Shown: positions 7,793 through 18,748 of the stretch, piece by piece
Numbering within the stretch: the first letter of the stretch is position 1
How the letters are laid out: each line of letters opens with the position of its first letter
The notes under the pieces: model-generated
Told to the model about the DNA's origin: nothing
Database searches by the model: none
What the model saw: the letters and a program-made list of their open reading frames with translations, nothing else
Assembly: GCA_022846095.1 (NCBI GenBank)
Contig: AP025583.1
Span: 2,790,001-2,854,000, forward strand
Direction: 5' to 3'
DNA: 64,000 bases
Source: Oscillospiraceae bacterium
Lineage (GTDB): Bacteria; Bacillota; Clostridia; Oscillospirales; Oscillospiraceae
Program-made: the position numbers and the translations under genes

Positions 7793-8521
7793 ATGGCTTT
7801 GAAAACCGATATACTGGGCGTGGGCTTCGACGATCTGACGCCGGAGGAGATGCTGGACGCCGGCGCGGCCTGCCTGGCCGCCCCCGGCTTTCACTACGCC
7901 GTCACCCCCAACCCGGAGTTTATTCTGGCCGGGCGCAAGAACCCGGCCTTCCTGGCCGCCCTCAACGCCGCCGACCTGTCCATGCCGGACGGCGTGGGGG
8001 TGGTCTACGCCGCCAAAATCCTGGGCCGCCCCCTGAAGGGCCGCGTGCCCGGCATCGAGTTCGCCCAGGGCATGGCCGCCCGGCTGGCCCGGACCGGCGG
8101 GCGGCTCTACCTGCTGGGCTCCAAGCCCGGCGTGGCCGAGGCCGCGGCGGACAAGCTGCGCCAGACCTACCCCGGCCTCAACGTCTGCGGCACCCACGAC
8201 GGCTACTTCCGGGAGGACGGCCCCGTGGTGGAGGACATCCGCGCCAGCGGGGCCGACCTGGTCTTTGTGGGCCTGGGCGCCCCCAAGCAGGAGCTGTGGA
8301 TGCAAAAAAACGGCCCCGCCACCGGCGCAAAGCTGATGGTGGGCATCGGCGGGGCGCTGGACGTGTTCGCCGGGACCGTGCAGCGGGCCCCGGAGCGCTG
8401 GCAGCGCATGGGCCTGGAGTGGCTCTACCGCCTGTGCCGGGAGCCCAAGCGCATCGGCCGCATGGCCAGGCTGCCCCTGGTGCTGGTACTGGCCCTGGGC
8501 GCGAGAATCAGGGGGAAGTAG
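7793..8521 (+). CDS. WecG/TagA/CpsF family glycosyltransferase (GT26)
   Basis: 242 residues. Family members transfer N-acetylmannosamine (or related sugars) to undecaprenyl-PP-GlcNAc in wall teichoic acid or capsule synthesis on the inner membrane face. Visible family blocks are YAVTPNPEFIL, DLSMPDGVGVVYAAK with the catalytic Asp, RVPGIEF, LVFVGLGAPKQELWM, VGIGGALDVFAGT, and the C-terminal RAPERWQRMGLEWLYRL arm that contacts membrane lipid. TGGAGG lies very close (2 bases) to the ATG at 7793; a TTG at 7784 is the alternative. tmk follows after one base, so the two are co-transcribed. No other teichoic-acid gene is nearby. Confidence 0.85.
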   Translation: MALKTDILGVGFDDLTPEEMLDAGAACLAAPGFHYAVTPNPEFILAGRKNPAFLAALNAADLSMPDGVGVVYAAKILGRPLKGRVPGIEFAQGMAARLARTGGRLYLLGSKPGVAEAAADKLRQTYPGLNVCGTHDGYFREDGPVVEDIRASGADLVFVGLGAPKQELWMQKNGPATGAKLMVGIGGALDVFAGTVQRAPERWQRMGLEWLYRLCREPKRIGRMARLPLVLVLALGARIRGK

Positions 8522-8522
8522 G

Positions 8523-9197
8523 ATGAAGGGAACGCTGATCGTCTTTGAGGGCACCGACGGGTCGGGCAAGTCCACCCAGTTCGCCCGGCTGTGCCGGCGG
8601 CTGGAGCAGGAGCAGACCGACTTCCGGCGGCTCATTTTCCCCCAGTACCGGGAGCCCTCCTCCGCCCTGCTGCGGATGTACCTGAACGGGGAGTTCGGCT
8701 CCCACCCCTCCGACGTAAACCCCTACGCGGCCTCCACCTTTTACGCGGTGGACCGCTACGCCTCCTGGAAAAAGGTCTGGGGGGACTATTACCGGGGCGG
8801 CGGGCTGGTGCTCTCCGACCGGTACACCACCTCCAACGCCGTCCACCAGGCCAGCAAGCTGCCCGAGGCGGAGTGGGAGGGCTTTTTCCGCTGGCTCTTC
8901 GACTTTGAGTGCGGCAAGCTGGGGCTGCCCCGGCCCGATCTGGTGATCTACCTGGACATGCCCACCGAACGGGCGGTGGAAAACCTGCGCGCCCGGGAAA
9001 AGGAGACCCACACCACCGGGGACATCCACGAGGTGGACACCGGCTACCTGGCCCTGTGCCGCCGGACCGCCCTGCGGGCGGCGGAGTGCCTGGGCTGGCG
9101 GAAGGTGCCCTGTGTGGACGCCGCCGGGGACCTGCGCTCCATCGAGGAGCTTCACGAGGAGATCTGGGCCATCGCGGGCCACTATATCAAGAAGTAA
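8523..9197 (+). CDS. tmk: Thymidylate kinase
   Basis: 224 residues. Phosphorylates dTMP to dTDP. It starts with the P-loop FEGTDGSGKST (residues 8-18), has the DRY motif in LSDRYTTSNAVHQ, and a lid region with REKETHTT near residue 158. It is slightly longer than the E. coli enzyme (213). The start overlaps the end of the glycosyltransferase gene region, giving tight coupling. Confidence 0.88.
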   Translation: MKGTLIVFEGTDGSGKSTQFARLCRRLEQEQTDFRRLIFPQYREPSSALLRMYLNGEFGSHPSDVNPYAASTFYAVDRYASWKKVWGDYYRGGGLVLSDRYTTSNAVHQASKLPEAEWEGFFRWLFDFECGKLGLPRPDLVIYLDMPTERAVENLRAREKETHTTGDIHEVDTGYLALCRRTALRAAECLGWRKVPCVDAAGDLRSIEELHEEIWAIAGHYIKK

Positions 9198-9211
9198 CGA
9201 GGTGCTTTGCC

Positions 9212-9757
9212 ATGGTAGCAATCTTACTGGGCGAGGGGTTTGAGGAGTCCGAGGCCCTGGTGCCCGCCGACCTGCTGCGCCGGGCCGGGATCGTCACCGC
9301 CCTGGTGGGCGTGGACGGGAGCGTGGTCAGGGGCAGCCACGGCATCGCCGTCCAGGCCGATCTGGCGCTGGAGCAGGTGGACCCCGACGAGCTGGACATG
9401 CTGGTACTCCCCGGCGGAATGGGGGGCGTGGCCTCCATCCAGATGAACCTGTTCGCCACCGCCCTCATCCAGCGCTCCTGGGAGCGGGGCCTCTATCTGG
9501 CCGCCATCTGCGCCGCCCCCACCATCCTGGCGGGGATGGGCATCCTGGACCGCCGCCGCGCCGTGTGCTACCCCGGCATGGAGGACGAGATGGGCTCCGC
9601 CGTGGTGCGCCAGGGCCAGCACGTGGTGGTGGACGGGCACATCATCACCGCCGAGGCGGCGGGCTCGGCCTTTGAGTTCGGCCTCAAGCTGGTGGAGATC
9701 CTCTCCGGCAGGGCCTGCGCCGAGCAGGTCAAGCAGGAGGTACACTACCATTATTGA
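9212..9757 (+). CDS. DJ-1/PfpI family protein
   Basis: 181 residues, whole-length DJ-1 fold. The nucleophile-elbow Cys is in AAICAAPTIL (near residue 97), with the upstream acidic residue in GEGFEESEAL and the VLPGGMGG loop. Close relatives include YajL/ThiJ-type proteins; activities claimed for the family (glyoxalase, deglycase, chaperone) cannot be assigned from sequence. GAGGTG at 9200-9205 fits the ATG at 9212. It overlaps the next gene. Confidence 0.85.
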   Translation: MVAILLGEGFEESEALVPADLLRRAGIVTALVGVDGSVVRGSHGIAVQADLALEQVDPDELDMLVLPGGMGGVASIQMNLFATALIQRSWERGLYLAAICAAPTILAGMGILDRRRAVCYPGMEDEMGSAVVRQGQHVVVDGHIITAEAAGSAFEFGLKLVEILSGRACAEQVKQEVHYHY

Positions 9758-10328
9758 CGTTGACGGGGAGAAGGCCGCCCTGCGCAGGCTTGTCCGCGCC
9801 CAGGCCGCCGCGCTCTCCCCGCAGGCGCGGCGGGAGAGCGACGACGCCCTCTTCGCCCGGCTGGAGGAGCTGCCCGAGTGGCGAAGTGCCCGCGCCCTGC
9901 TGCTCTACGCCGGCATGGGGGCCGAACCGGACACCCTCTCCCTCCTCCCCGCCCTGCTTGCCGCGGGCAGGGCGGTGGCCCTGCCCCGCTGCCTGCCCAA
10001 TCGGGGCCTGGAGGCCCGGTGGGTGGGCCCGGACACGGTGCTTGTCCGCCACCGCTACGGGATGCTGGAGCCGGGGGCGGACTGCCCCCGGGCGGCGCTG
10101 GAGGCGCTGGACTTCCTCCTGGTGCCCGGCCTGGCCTTCGACCCCGCCTGCCGCCGCCTGGGCCAGGGGGGCGGGTACTACGACCGCCTGCTCTGCGCCC
10201 GCCGCCCCTTCGCCGCCGCCCTGTGCCGGGACCGCTTCCTGGTGGAGCGGGTGCCCTGCGCCCCCCACGACCGGGCCGTGGACGCGGTGGTGACCGAGAC
10301 GCGCCTGCTGCGCGGGCGGCCCTCGTAA
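9750..10328 (+). CDS. 5-formyltetrahydrofolate cyclo-ligase
   Basis: 192 residues from the proposed start. Converts 5-formyl-THF to 5,10-methenyl-THF with ATP. The hallmark GQGGGYYDRLL is present near residue 137, along with the N-terminal LRRLVRAQAAALSPQAR helix that normally lies within 15 residues of the start. No ATG, GTG or TTG exists at the expected place. AGGAGG at 9735-9740 points to an ATT at 9750 (ATT-ATT-GAC), overlapping the DJ-1 stop codon. A TTG at 9672 is the nearest standard start but would add 26 unrelated residues that lie inside the DJ-1 gene. Confidence 0.82.
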   Translation: MIDVDGEKAALRRLVRAQAAALSPQARRESDDALFARLEELPEWRSARALLLYAGMGAEPDTLSLLPALLAAGRAVALPRCLPNRGLEARWVGPDTVLVRHRYGMLEPGADCPRAALEALDFLLVPGLAFDPACRRLGQGGGYYDRLLCARRPFAAALCRDRFLVERVPCAPHDRAVDAVVTETRLLRGRPS

Positions 10329-10370
10329 AAACGCCGGGCGGGGCGGAACCCGAAGTTCCGCCCCGCCCCA
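10328..10370 (-). terminator. Terminator of the Cys-rich microprotein gene
   Basis: 14-bp stem (10337-10350 / 10356-10369) followed on the minus strand by a T-run (A-run 10328-10332 on the plus strand). It also caps the rightward folate gene. Confidence 0.8.
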
Positions 10371-10383
10371 TGTAACGTTCCGA

Positions 10384-10575
10384 TCAGCAGCAGCCGTCGT
10401 TGCACCCGCAGCCGCAGTTGTTGTTGCAGCCGCACCCGCAGCCACAGCCACAGCCGCAGCCGCAGCTGTTGCCGCCCCAGCTGTTCCCGCCGCCGCAGCA
10501 GCAGCACAGGATGATGATGATCAGGATGATCCACAGGCAGCCGCCGCCGCCCCAACCGTTGTTCCCACAGCACAT
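10384..10575 (-). CDS. Cys/Gly-rich microprotein with one hydrophobic segment
   Basis: 63 residues, 20 of them Cys. The N-terminal MCCGNNGWGGGGC leads into a hydrophobic stretch LWIILIIIILCCCC (residues 14-27), then a Gly/Asn/Cys tail made of CG dipeptides. A good ribosome site (GAGGTGA, 8 bases before ATG) and a dedicated terminator show it is expressed. Similar high-cysteine proteins are annotated in other clostridia without function (sometimes as chorion-like). Possibilities are a metal-binding or disulfide-linked envelope protein. No modification enzymes lie nearby, so a peptide natural product is not supported. Confidence 0.75.
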   Translation of the reverse strand: MCCGNNGWGGGGCLWIILIIIILCCCCGGGNSWGGNSCGCGCGCGCGCGCNNNCGCGCNDGCC

Positions 10576-10740
10576 AAAAAATTCACCTCGTTGTAGATTT
10601 ATTGAGGCGAAGCGGAGTGTTTTGCTCTGTTTCCCTCAACTGACCCATACTATGTCGCCCCCCGTCCGGTGGTTCCACGCGGGCGGGCGGGTCAGCTCTC
10701 TTTTTTTGAGAAAGCGAGAAAGCAGTTAGGAGTTGTACCT

Positions 10741-11940
10741 ATGCCGCAGGAAAACGAACACAACGCCGCCCGCCGCCCCCAGCCGGGCAGACGGGTGGCC
10801 CCCTCCGCCCAGGGCCCCGAGGGCCGCTCCGGCGCGGGTGAGGGCCGCCAGGCGCCGCCCCGCCGCAGGCGCAGGCGCCGCCGCATGGGCCCCCTGGGCG
10901 CCCTTCTGTACGTGGTGGCCGTCATCGGGATCTCCGTGCTCCTGGCCTGCCTGGGCTGGACCTGGGCGGGGGACGTGCTGGCTCTGAACAAGGAGCCCCT
11001 CACCGCCACCGTGGTGGTGGCCGAGGGGGACACCATATCCGACGTGGCCGACACCCTCAAGGAGAAGGGGCTGATCGAGTACAAGCCCATCTTCAACATC
11101 TTCGCCAGCCTCACCCACACCAAGGTGGGCGGCGAGAAGGGGGACGTGGCCCCGGGCACCTACGAGCTCAACACCGATATGGACTACCGCGCCCTGATCA
11201 GCAGCATGGGCAAGAACTCCTCCAGCCGGGTGGAGACCACCCTCACCATCACCGAGGGCATGACCCTGGACCAGATCTTCAAGGCCATGGAGGACGCGGG
11301 GATCTGCTCCGTGGAGGAGCTGCGGGACGTGGCGGCCAACCATGAATTCAAGTACTCCTTCCTCCGGGATCTGCCCACCGGGGACTACCGCCGCCTGGAG
11401 GGCTACCTCTTCCCCGACACCTACCAGTTCTACCTGGACGGCGACCCCCTCCAGACCCTGAACAAGATGATCCTGCGCTTTGACGAGATGTTCACCGAGG
11501 ACATGCGCACCGCCGCCACCGAGAGCGGCATGACCATCGGCGACGTGGTGAAGATCGCCTCCATGGTGGAGAAGGAGACCGACGGCGACGACCAGAGGCA
11601 CATCTCCTCGGTCATCTACAACCGCCTGCACAACCCCGCCGAGGGCGGCACCTACGGCTACCTGAACATCGACGCCACCATCCTCTACGCCACAGGCGGC
11701 ACCGCGGTGAACACCGCCGCCGACACCCCCTATAACACCTACACCCACACCGGCCTGCCCCCCACGGCCATCTCCAACCCCGGCATCGTGGCCCTGCGGG
11801 CGGCGGTCTACCCCGACTCCACCAAGGACTATTACTACGCCCTGGGCGACGACGGCGTGCACCACTTCTTCACCACCTACGAAAAGCAGCAGGCCTTTAT
11901 CGCCACCCAGGAGATCTACAAAAATGGCTCCAACAAGTAA
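10741..11940 (+). CDS. mltG: Endolytic transglycosylase MltG (YceG-like)
   Basis: 399 residues. Cleaves nascent peptidoglycan glycan strands at the membrane. A long basic, Arg-rich cytoplasmic N-terminus (residues 1-55) precedes one membrane span (LGALLYVVAVIGISVLLACL), a LysM-like subdomain and the YceG catalytic domain. Catalytic Glu is in SMVEKETDGDD, followed by the diagnostic SVIYNRLH and YNTYTHTGLPPTAISNPG motifs. The start is set by TAGGAG eight bases before ATG. It overlaps the downstream U32 gene by 17 bases, the same neighbour pairing (mltG then U32 genes) seen in Bacillus. Confidence 0.92.
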   Translation: MPQENEHNAARRPQPGRRVAPSAQGPEGRSGAGEGRQAPPRRRRRRRRMGPLGALLYVVAVIGISVLLACLGWTWAGDVLALNKEPLTATVVVAEGDTISDVADTLKEKGLIEYKPIFNIFASLTHTKVGGEKGDVAPGTYELNTDMDYRALISSMGKNSSSRVETTLTITEGMTLDQIFKAMEDAGICSVEELRDVAANHEFKYSFLRDLPTGDYRRLEGYLFPDTYQFYLDGDPLQTLNKMILRFDEMFTEDMRTAATESGMTIGDVVKIASMVEKETDGDDQRHISSVIYNRLHNPAEGGTYGYLNIDATILYATGGTAVNTAADTPYNTYTHTGLPPTAISNPGIVALRAAVYPDSTKDYYYALGDDGVHHFFTTYEKQQAFIATQEIYKNGSNK

Positions 11941-13147
11941 GCAGATTGAATTATTGGCTCCGGCGGGAGACATGGAACGGCTGGAGATGTCGGTGGCCTA
12001 CGGGGCGGACGCGGTCTACCTGGCGGGGCCCGACTTCGGGATGCGCTGCTTCGCGGGGAACTTCTCGCGGGACGAGCTGCGCCGGGCGGTGGCCTTCTGC
12101 CACAGCCGGGGGGTGCGGGTCCACGTGACCTGCAACACCATGCCCCGCAACGGCGAGGCCGACCGCCTGCCCGCCTGGCTGGAGTACCTGGACGACGTAG
12201 GCGCGGACGCGGCCATCGTGGCCGACGTGGGGGTCTTCTCCCTGGCCGGGAAGTACGCCCCCCATCTGGAGCGCCACGTCAGCACCCAGGCCAGCGTGGC
12301 CAGCTGGCTGTCCGCCAGGGCCTGGTACGAGCTGGGGGCCAGCCGGGTCATCCTGGCCCGGGAGCTCTCTTTGGACGAGATCCGGGAGATCCGGGCCAAG
12401 ACCCCGCCCGCTCTGGAGCTGGAGGCCTTCGTCCACGGGTCCATGTGCGTGTCCTACTCCGGGCGGTGCCTGCTGTCCAACTATATGACCGGGCGGGACG
12501 CCAACCGGGGCGCCTGCGCCCAGCCCTGCCGCTACAAGTACGCCCTGGTGGAGGAGAAGCGCCCCGGCGAGTACTTCCCCATCGGGGAGGACGAAACGGG
12601 CGCGTATATCATGAACTCCCGGGACATGTGCATGATCGACCACATCCCGGAGCTGCTGGACGCGGGCCTTTCCAGCCTCAAGATTGAGGGCCGGGCCAAG
12701 TCGGCCTACTACGCCGCCGTGACCACGGGGGCCTACCGCCACGCCGTGGACGCGGCGCTGGCCGGGGCGCCCCTGGAGGCGGTGTGGCGGGACGAGGTGG
12801 AGAAGGTGAGCCACCGCCCCTACTCCACCGGCTTCTACTACGGCCGGCCCGGCCAGTACACCGCCGACGCCCGCTACGTGCGGGACTGGCAGATCGTGGC
12901 GGTGGTGGAGGCCTGCGGCGCGGACGGCAGCGCGGTCTGCTCCCTGCGCAACAAATTTGCCCGGGGGGACGCGCTGGAGCTGGTGGGTCCCGGCATGGCG
13001 GGTACGGCCTTTGCCGCCGGGGAGATGGCGGACCTGGACGGCCTGCCCCTGGACGAGCCCCGCAGCCCCCAGATGAAATTCACCCTCCGCCTGCCCCGCC
13101 CCGCGCCTCCTCTGTCCATTCTGCGCAGACGTGCCTTCGGTCTGTAG
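11924..13147 (+). CDS. Peptidase U32 family protein (probable tRNA hydroxylation factor TrhP-type)
   Basis: 407 residues. U32 proteins such as E. coli TrhP and B. subtilis YrrN/YrrO are now linked to 5-hydroxyuridine formation in tRNA rather than collagenolysis. It has the N-terminal ELLAPAGDME barrel start, the U32 signature EAFVHGSMCVSYSGRCLLSN, and Cys residues (GACAQPCRY) suited to an iron-sulfur cluster. AGGAG 10 bases upstream supports the ATG at 11924 inside the end of mltG. The C-terminal beta domain is present. Translationally coupled to mltG. Confidence 0.88.
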   Translation: MAPTSKQIELLAPAGDMERLEMSVAYGADAVYLAGPDFGMRCFAGNFSRDELRRAVAFCHSRGVRVHVTCNTMPRNGEADRLPAWLEYLDDVGADAAIVADVGVFSLAGKYAPHLERHVSTQASVASWLSARAWYELGASRVILARELSLDEIREIRAKTPPALELEAFVHGSMCVSYSGRCLLSNYMTGRDANRGACAQPCRYKYALVEEKRPGEYFPIGEDETGAYIMNSRDMCMIDHIPELLDAGLSSLKIEGRAKSAYYAAVTTGAYRHAVDAALAGAPLEAVWRDEVEKVSHRPYSTGFYYGRPGQYTADARYVRDWQIVAVVEACGADGSAVCSLRNKFARGDALELVGPGMAGTAFAAGEMADLDGLPLDEPRSPQMKFTLRLPRPAPPLSILRRRAFGL

Positions 13148-13203
13148 GGCCCGCCTGTGCTTGGAGCCCTTGCCCGTCATACAGACGCAAAGGAGGATTT
13201 TTC

Positions 13204-14079
13204 ATGAAGCACCTGAAACGCCCCCTCTCCCTGGTCCTCTCGCTGCTCCTGCTGCTTGGCCTGCTGTCCGCGGGCGCGTGCGCCAGCGGCTACACCGACG
13301 CCGGCAAAATTGCCCACACGGACGCCGTGGCCCTGCTGACCGCGCTCAAGGTTGTGCAGCCCAAGGCCGACGGCAGCTTCGGCCCGGACGAGCCCGTCAC
13401 CCGCGCCGGGATGGCCCGGCTGATCTGCACCGTGCTGGGCGGCCTGTTCGGCCCCGTGGAGGAGGCCTCCCCCGCCCCCTACGGCGACACCGCCGGGCAC
13501 CCGGACGAGCCCTACATCTCCTACTGCGCCGCCCACGGCATCGCGGCGGGCCGGGGGGACGGCTCCTTTGACCCGGACGGAGCGGCCACCGTCTCGGAGG
13601 CCGTCAAGATGACCCTGGTGGCCCTGGGCATCGACCCCGGGCTGTTCGAGTTCACCGGCCGGGACTGGCAGATTAACGTGGATACCAAGGCCAACCAGGT
13701 GGGGCTGTACCGCGATTTTCCGCAGCTGAACACCTCCCTGCCCATCACCCGGGACGAGGCCGCGCTGCTGCTGTGTAACGCCCTCCAGGCCTACGTGCTG
13801 GAGCCCGACGGGACGGACGGGGGCGCCACCCTGCTCAAGCGGCGCTATGCCGTCGCCTACTACGACGGCGAGCTTAAATCCGCGCAGGACGGTGTGCTGA
13901 TCCTCGCCGCCGCGGAGAAGGACCACCGGGAGATCACCCCTGTCGAGCTCACGTTCGCCGACCGCGGCGGGGATTACGCCGCGCTGGTGGGCGCCCAGGT
14001 GCGGATCTTTACCTACGATTCGACGCCGGAAAGCGGCGGGCTGGCCGTTGAGGTCCTGTTCGCGCTGGACGGAACCTAG
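13204..14079 (+). CDS. Secreted protein with S-layer homology (SLH) repeats
   Basis: 291 residues. A signal peptide (KRPLSLVLSLLLLLGLLSAGACA) is followed by two SLH-like repeats: residues about 30-80 (GYTDAGKIAHTDAVALLTALKVV...GPDEPVTRAGMARLI) and about 95-135 (YGDTAGHPDEPYISYCAAHGIAAGRGDG split by short turns). SLH units bind pyruvylated secondary wall polymers. The C-terminal 120 residues are not recognised. AAAGGAGG precedes the ATG. The gene is probably transcribed from the mltG side and ends at the hairpin 14115-14163. Confidence 0.8.
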   Translation: MKHLKRPLSLVLSLLLLLGLLSAGACASGYTDAGKIAHTDAVALLTALKVVQPKADGSFGPDEPVTRAGMARLICTVLGGLFGPVEEASPAPYGDTAGHPDEPYISYCAAHGIAAGRGDGSFDPDGAATVSEAVKMTLVALGIDPGLFEFTGRDWQINVDTKANQVGLYRDFPQLNTSLPITRDEAALLLCNALQAYVLEPDGTDGGATLLKRRYAVAYYDGELKSAQDGVLILAAAEKDHREITPVELTFADRGGDYAALVGAQVRIFTYDSTPESGGLAVEVLFALDGT

Positions 14080-14114
14080 TCCTTCCCTGTGGGATTTTAA
14101 TCCGTTTTCAATGG

Positions 14115-14163
14115 AAACACCCTCCCTTTGGTGCTAAAATGGCACAAAGGGAGGGTGTTTTTT
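14115..14163 (+). terminator. Terminator hairpin that contains the next gene's ribosome site
   Basis: Stem AAACACCCTCCCTTTG (14115-14130) / CAAAGGGAGGGTGTTT (14145-14160), inner GTGC/GCAC pairs, and a T-run that ends directly at the ATG of the next gene. GGGAGGG, the only ribosome site for that gene, lies in the 3' arm. Confidence 0.8.
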
Positions 14164-15426
14164 ATGAAACGGATCGCCGCTGCCGCACTGATGCTGCTGT
14201 TCCTGCTCGCCGCCTGTTCCCCCGCGCCGGAGGCAAGCCCCACACCGGCCGCCGCGCCCACGCCCAGCCCCGCGCCGGAGCCCGCCCCCACGCAGCTGGC
14301 CTCCTCCCCCTGGCTGGAGGATTACAACTACTTCTGGGACGTGATCGAGGAGAACTACCCGTTTTACCACGCCGTGAAGCGTATTACGGGCAACGATTTG
14401 GCCAAGACGCGGGAATACTATTCGGCCCAGGCGCAGGAGGCCGAATCCGCACAGGAGCTGTATACCATACTGAGCCGTTGTGACAGGGAATTTCACGGTG
14501 TTGGGCACTTCTGCGTGATGGATCCCGACTTTTATGCCTACCATATGGATCGCTTTCAGCACAATTTGGGGGATCCGAAAACTGACTATCTCTATGCGCG
14601 CATCAGCACGCCCGCGACGCTCGATTTCTACAACTATACATTGCCGTCGACGTCTATAGGGAGCACCTCCGAGGCGCCGTCCTCCAACGCCGATTCCGGC
14701 AACCTCCATTTCACTGATTTTTCGCAGTACAAAGCCTCCTGCGTCTCTGTCCGCGCCATGACCGGGTCGTGGCAGAATGACGACGCCTCCGTGCTGGTGG
14801 ACTACTTCCGCAGGCTGGAGGCGGAGGGCTATACCGACTGTATTGTGGACATCCGGGGCAATGGCGGCGGCGACACTGCATATTGGACAAATAACATCGT
14901 AGCCCCTAACATCTCCGCCCCTCTTTTTAATACTAATTATGTCCTTTATAAGGGATCTGAAACCGCCTCCTACTTTGCGGCGTGCGGGATAACGACCTTG
15001 CCAATTGCAGAGCTACCTGTGGGAGAGCTGCCGGCGCTGCACCCGGATGATCTGGATGGGATTACCTGCTACCAGCATTTTTCCAGCGGCACAGTACCCA
15101 CCCAGGACGCACCGCTCTTCACGGGGCGTTTCTGGCTGCTGGTGGACACAAGAAACTATTCCGCCAGCGAGGCGTTCGCCGTCTTTTGCAAGGGGACCGG
15201 TTTTGCAACCCTCGTGGGCACTCGCACCGGAGGCGACGGCATCGGGTTCAATCCTCTGCTCACCGCCCTGCCCAACTCCGGTATCGTATTCCGCTTTTCA
15301 GTATTAAACGGCCTCAACCCGGACGGCAGCTGCAACGAGGAGTACGGCACCACGCCCGATATAGTGATTGAGGACGGACAGGACGCCCTGAACGTCTGCC
15401 TGGAGGCCATTTCTGCTGAAAAATGA
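14164..15426 (+). CDS. S41 family peptidase-like lipoprotein
   Basis: 420 residues. Lipoprotein signal MKRIAAAALMLLFLLAAC-S, Pro/Thr linker to residue 45, then an S41 (tail-specific protease-like) domain: IVDIRGNGGGD near residue 235 and NYSASEAFAVFCKGTGFATLVGTRTGG split across residues 330-360, where Ser in SASE and the following Lys fit the catalytic dyad. No PDZ domain is apparent. It has no obvious promoter of its own besides read-through, and its ribosome site is buried in a terminator stem. Codon use is less GC-rich than neighbours, suggesting a different history. Confidence 0.78.
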   Translation: MKRIAAAALMLLFLLAACSPAPEASPTPAAAPTPSPAPEPAPTQLASSPWLEDYNYFWDVIEENYPFYHAVKRITGNDLAKTREYYSAQAQEAESAQELYTILSRCDREFHGVGHFCVMDPDFYAYHMDRFQHNLGDPKTDYLYARISTPATLDFYNYTLPSTSIGSTSEAPSSNADSGNLHFTDFSQYKASCVSVRAMTGSWQNDDASVLVDYFRRLEAEGYTDCIVDIRGNGGGDTAYWTNNIVAPNISAPLFNTNYVLYKGSETASYFAACGITTLPIAELPVGELPALHPDDLDGITCYQHFSSGTVPTQDAPLFTGRFWLLVDTRNYSASEAFAVFCKGTGFATLVGTRTGGDGIGFNPLLTALPNSGIVFRFSVLNGLNPDGSCNEEYGTTPDIVIEDGQDALNVCLEAISAEK

Positions 15427-15454
15427 TTGACAACGGGCAAAATTGTGATAGAAT
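15427..15454 (+). promoter_or_regulatory. Promoter of the alaS leader
   Basis: TTGACA (15427-15432), 16-bp spacer, TAGAAT (15449-15454), beginning 1 base after the upstream stop codon. Confidence 0.75.
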
Positions 15455-15459
15455 ATCCA

Positions 15460-15695
15460 AGGTTAAGCGCTATGACGAAGCCAAGCGCGCCACGGGATCA
15501 CGAGCGAGAGGGGACGGTGGGAGCCCTCGGTCACACGGGCGCGCGCGCCACTTCACCAGCGGCCCGCGAGGAGCGGGACGGCCCATCCCCGTTAACGGAT
15601 GTCTGAGATATTCCGCCTTGGCGGGATAGATTAGGGTGGTACCGTGGAGTGTGAAACCTGCTCCGCCCCTAACACATAGGGGCGGAGCTTTATTT
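15460..15695 (+). ncRNA. T-box leader of alaS
   Basis: The T-box sequence AGGGTGGTACCGTG lies at 15633-15646, preceded by a long structured stem I region and followed by a terminator stem GCTCCGCCCCT / AGGGGCGGAGC (15660-15688) with a T-run. Uncharged tRNA-Ala would pair with the T-box and favour the antiterminator. The Ala specifier codon (GCC in the stem I 3' side) is plausible but was not fixed with certainty. Short frames through this region are not coding. Confidence 0.9.
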
Positions 15696-15716
15696 TTTCT
15701 TTGGAGGTAAAGCCCA

Positions 15717-18386
<2,670 letters not shown>

Positions 18387-18602
18387 GCCGCCGCCCCGCG
18401 CCGCATGGCGCGTACAAGCGTTTTGGCTGTAAGCCAAAACCTTGATGCCGCGGCAATTCATTTGCCGCGCGCAGATAAAATAAAGGAGGGGACCCCGGGC
18501 GATGCGCAGCATCGGCTGGGGAACGGCGGCAGCGACGTGCTCAAGCTGGACGACGCGCTGGCCGTCGTGGACGACTTCGGGGCCCAGAAGCTGGGGCTGT
18601 AA
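18387..18602 (+). repeat. alaS: Duplicated alaS 3' end with intervening spacer
   Basis: Bases 18524-18602 repeat alaS bases 18308-18386 with one mismatch in 79. The offset of 216 bp is exactly 72 codons, and the spacer (18387-18523) stays open in the alaS frame, so only the TAA at 18384 separates AlaRS from a 72-residue extension ending in the same KLGL tail. The spacer holds two hairpins (GTTTTGGC/GCCAAAAC and CGCGGCAA/TTGCCGCG). The transcription terminator lies after the second copy. Confidence 0.85.
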
Positions 18603-18605
18603 AAT

Positions 18606-18650
18606 CAAAAGCGCGGGGCCGCCATCAGGCGGCCCCGCGCTTTTGATTTG
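18606..18650. terminator. alaS: Terminator after alaS and its duplicated tail
   Basis: Long perfect stem (AAATCAAAAGCGCGGGGCCG arm) with loop near 18627-18630 and a T-rich 3' side. It can act in both directions. Confidence 0.85.
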
Positions 18651-18707
18651 TCTTGAGAAATTAGGTTCAACCCGCCATTAAACTAGTTGGGGTTGCCATG
18701 CCCGCAG

Positions 18708-18748
18708 GGGCGATTCACGAATCGCCCGCCGTTGTTCGTCCTATCCCC
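18708..18748. repeat. Partial copy of the dispersed inverted-repeat element
   Basis: The palindrome GGGCGATTCACGAATCGCCC (18708-18727) is followed by GCCGTTGTTCGTCCTATCCCCC. This matches, in reverse, the left end of the element at 23179-23220. The element end forms the last codons and stop of the DtxR gene. Confidence 0.7.

Noticed and set aside
10384-10575. RiPP precursor interpretation of the Cys-rich microprotein
   Set aside because: No modifying enzyme, transporter or leader-like segment is nearby, and the hydrophobic core is more like a membrane span.
15423-15629. 68-codon frame upstream of alaS
   Set aside because: It lies within the T-box leader RNA and has no ribosome site.
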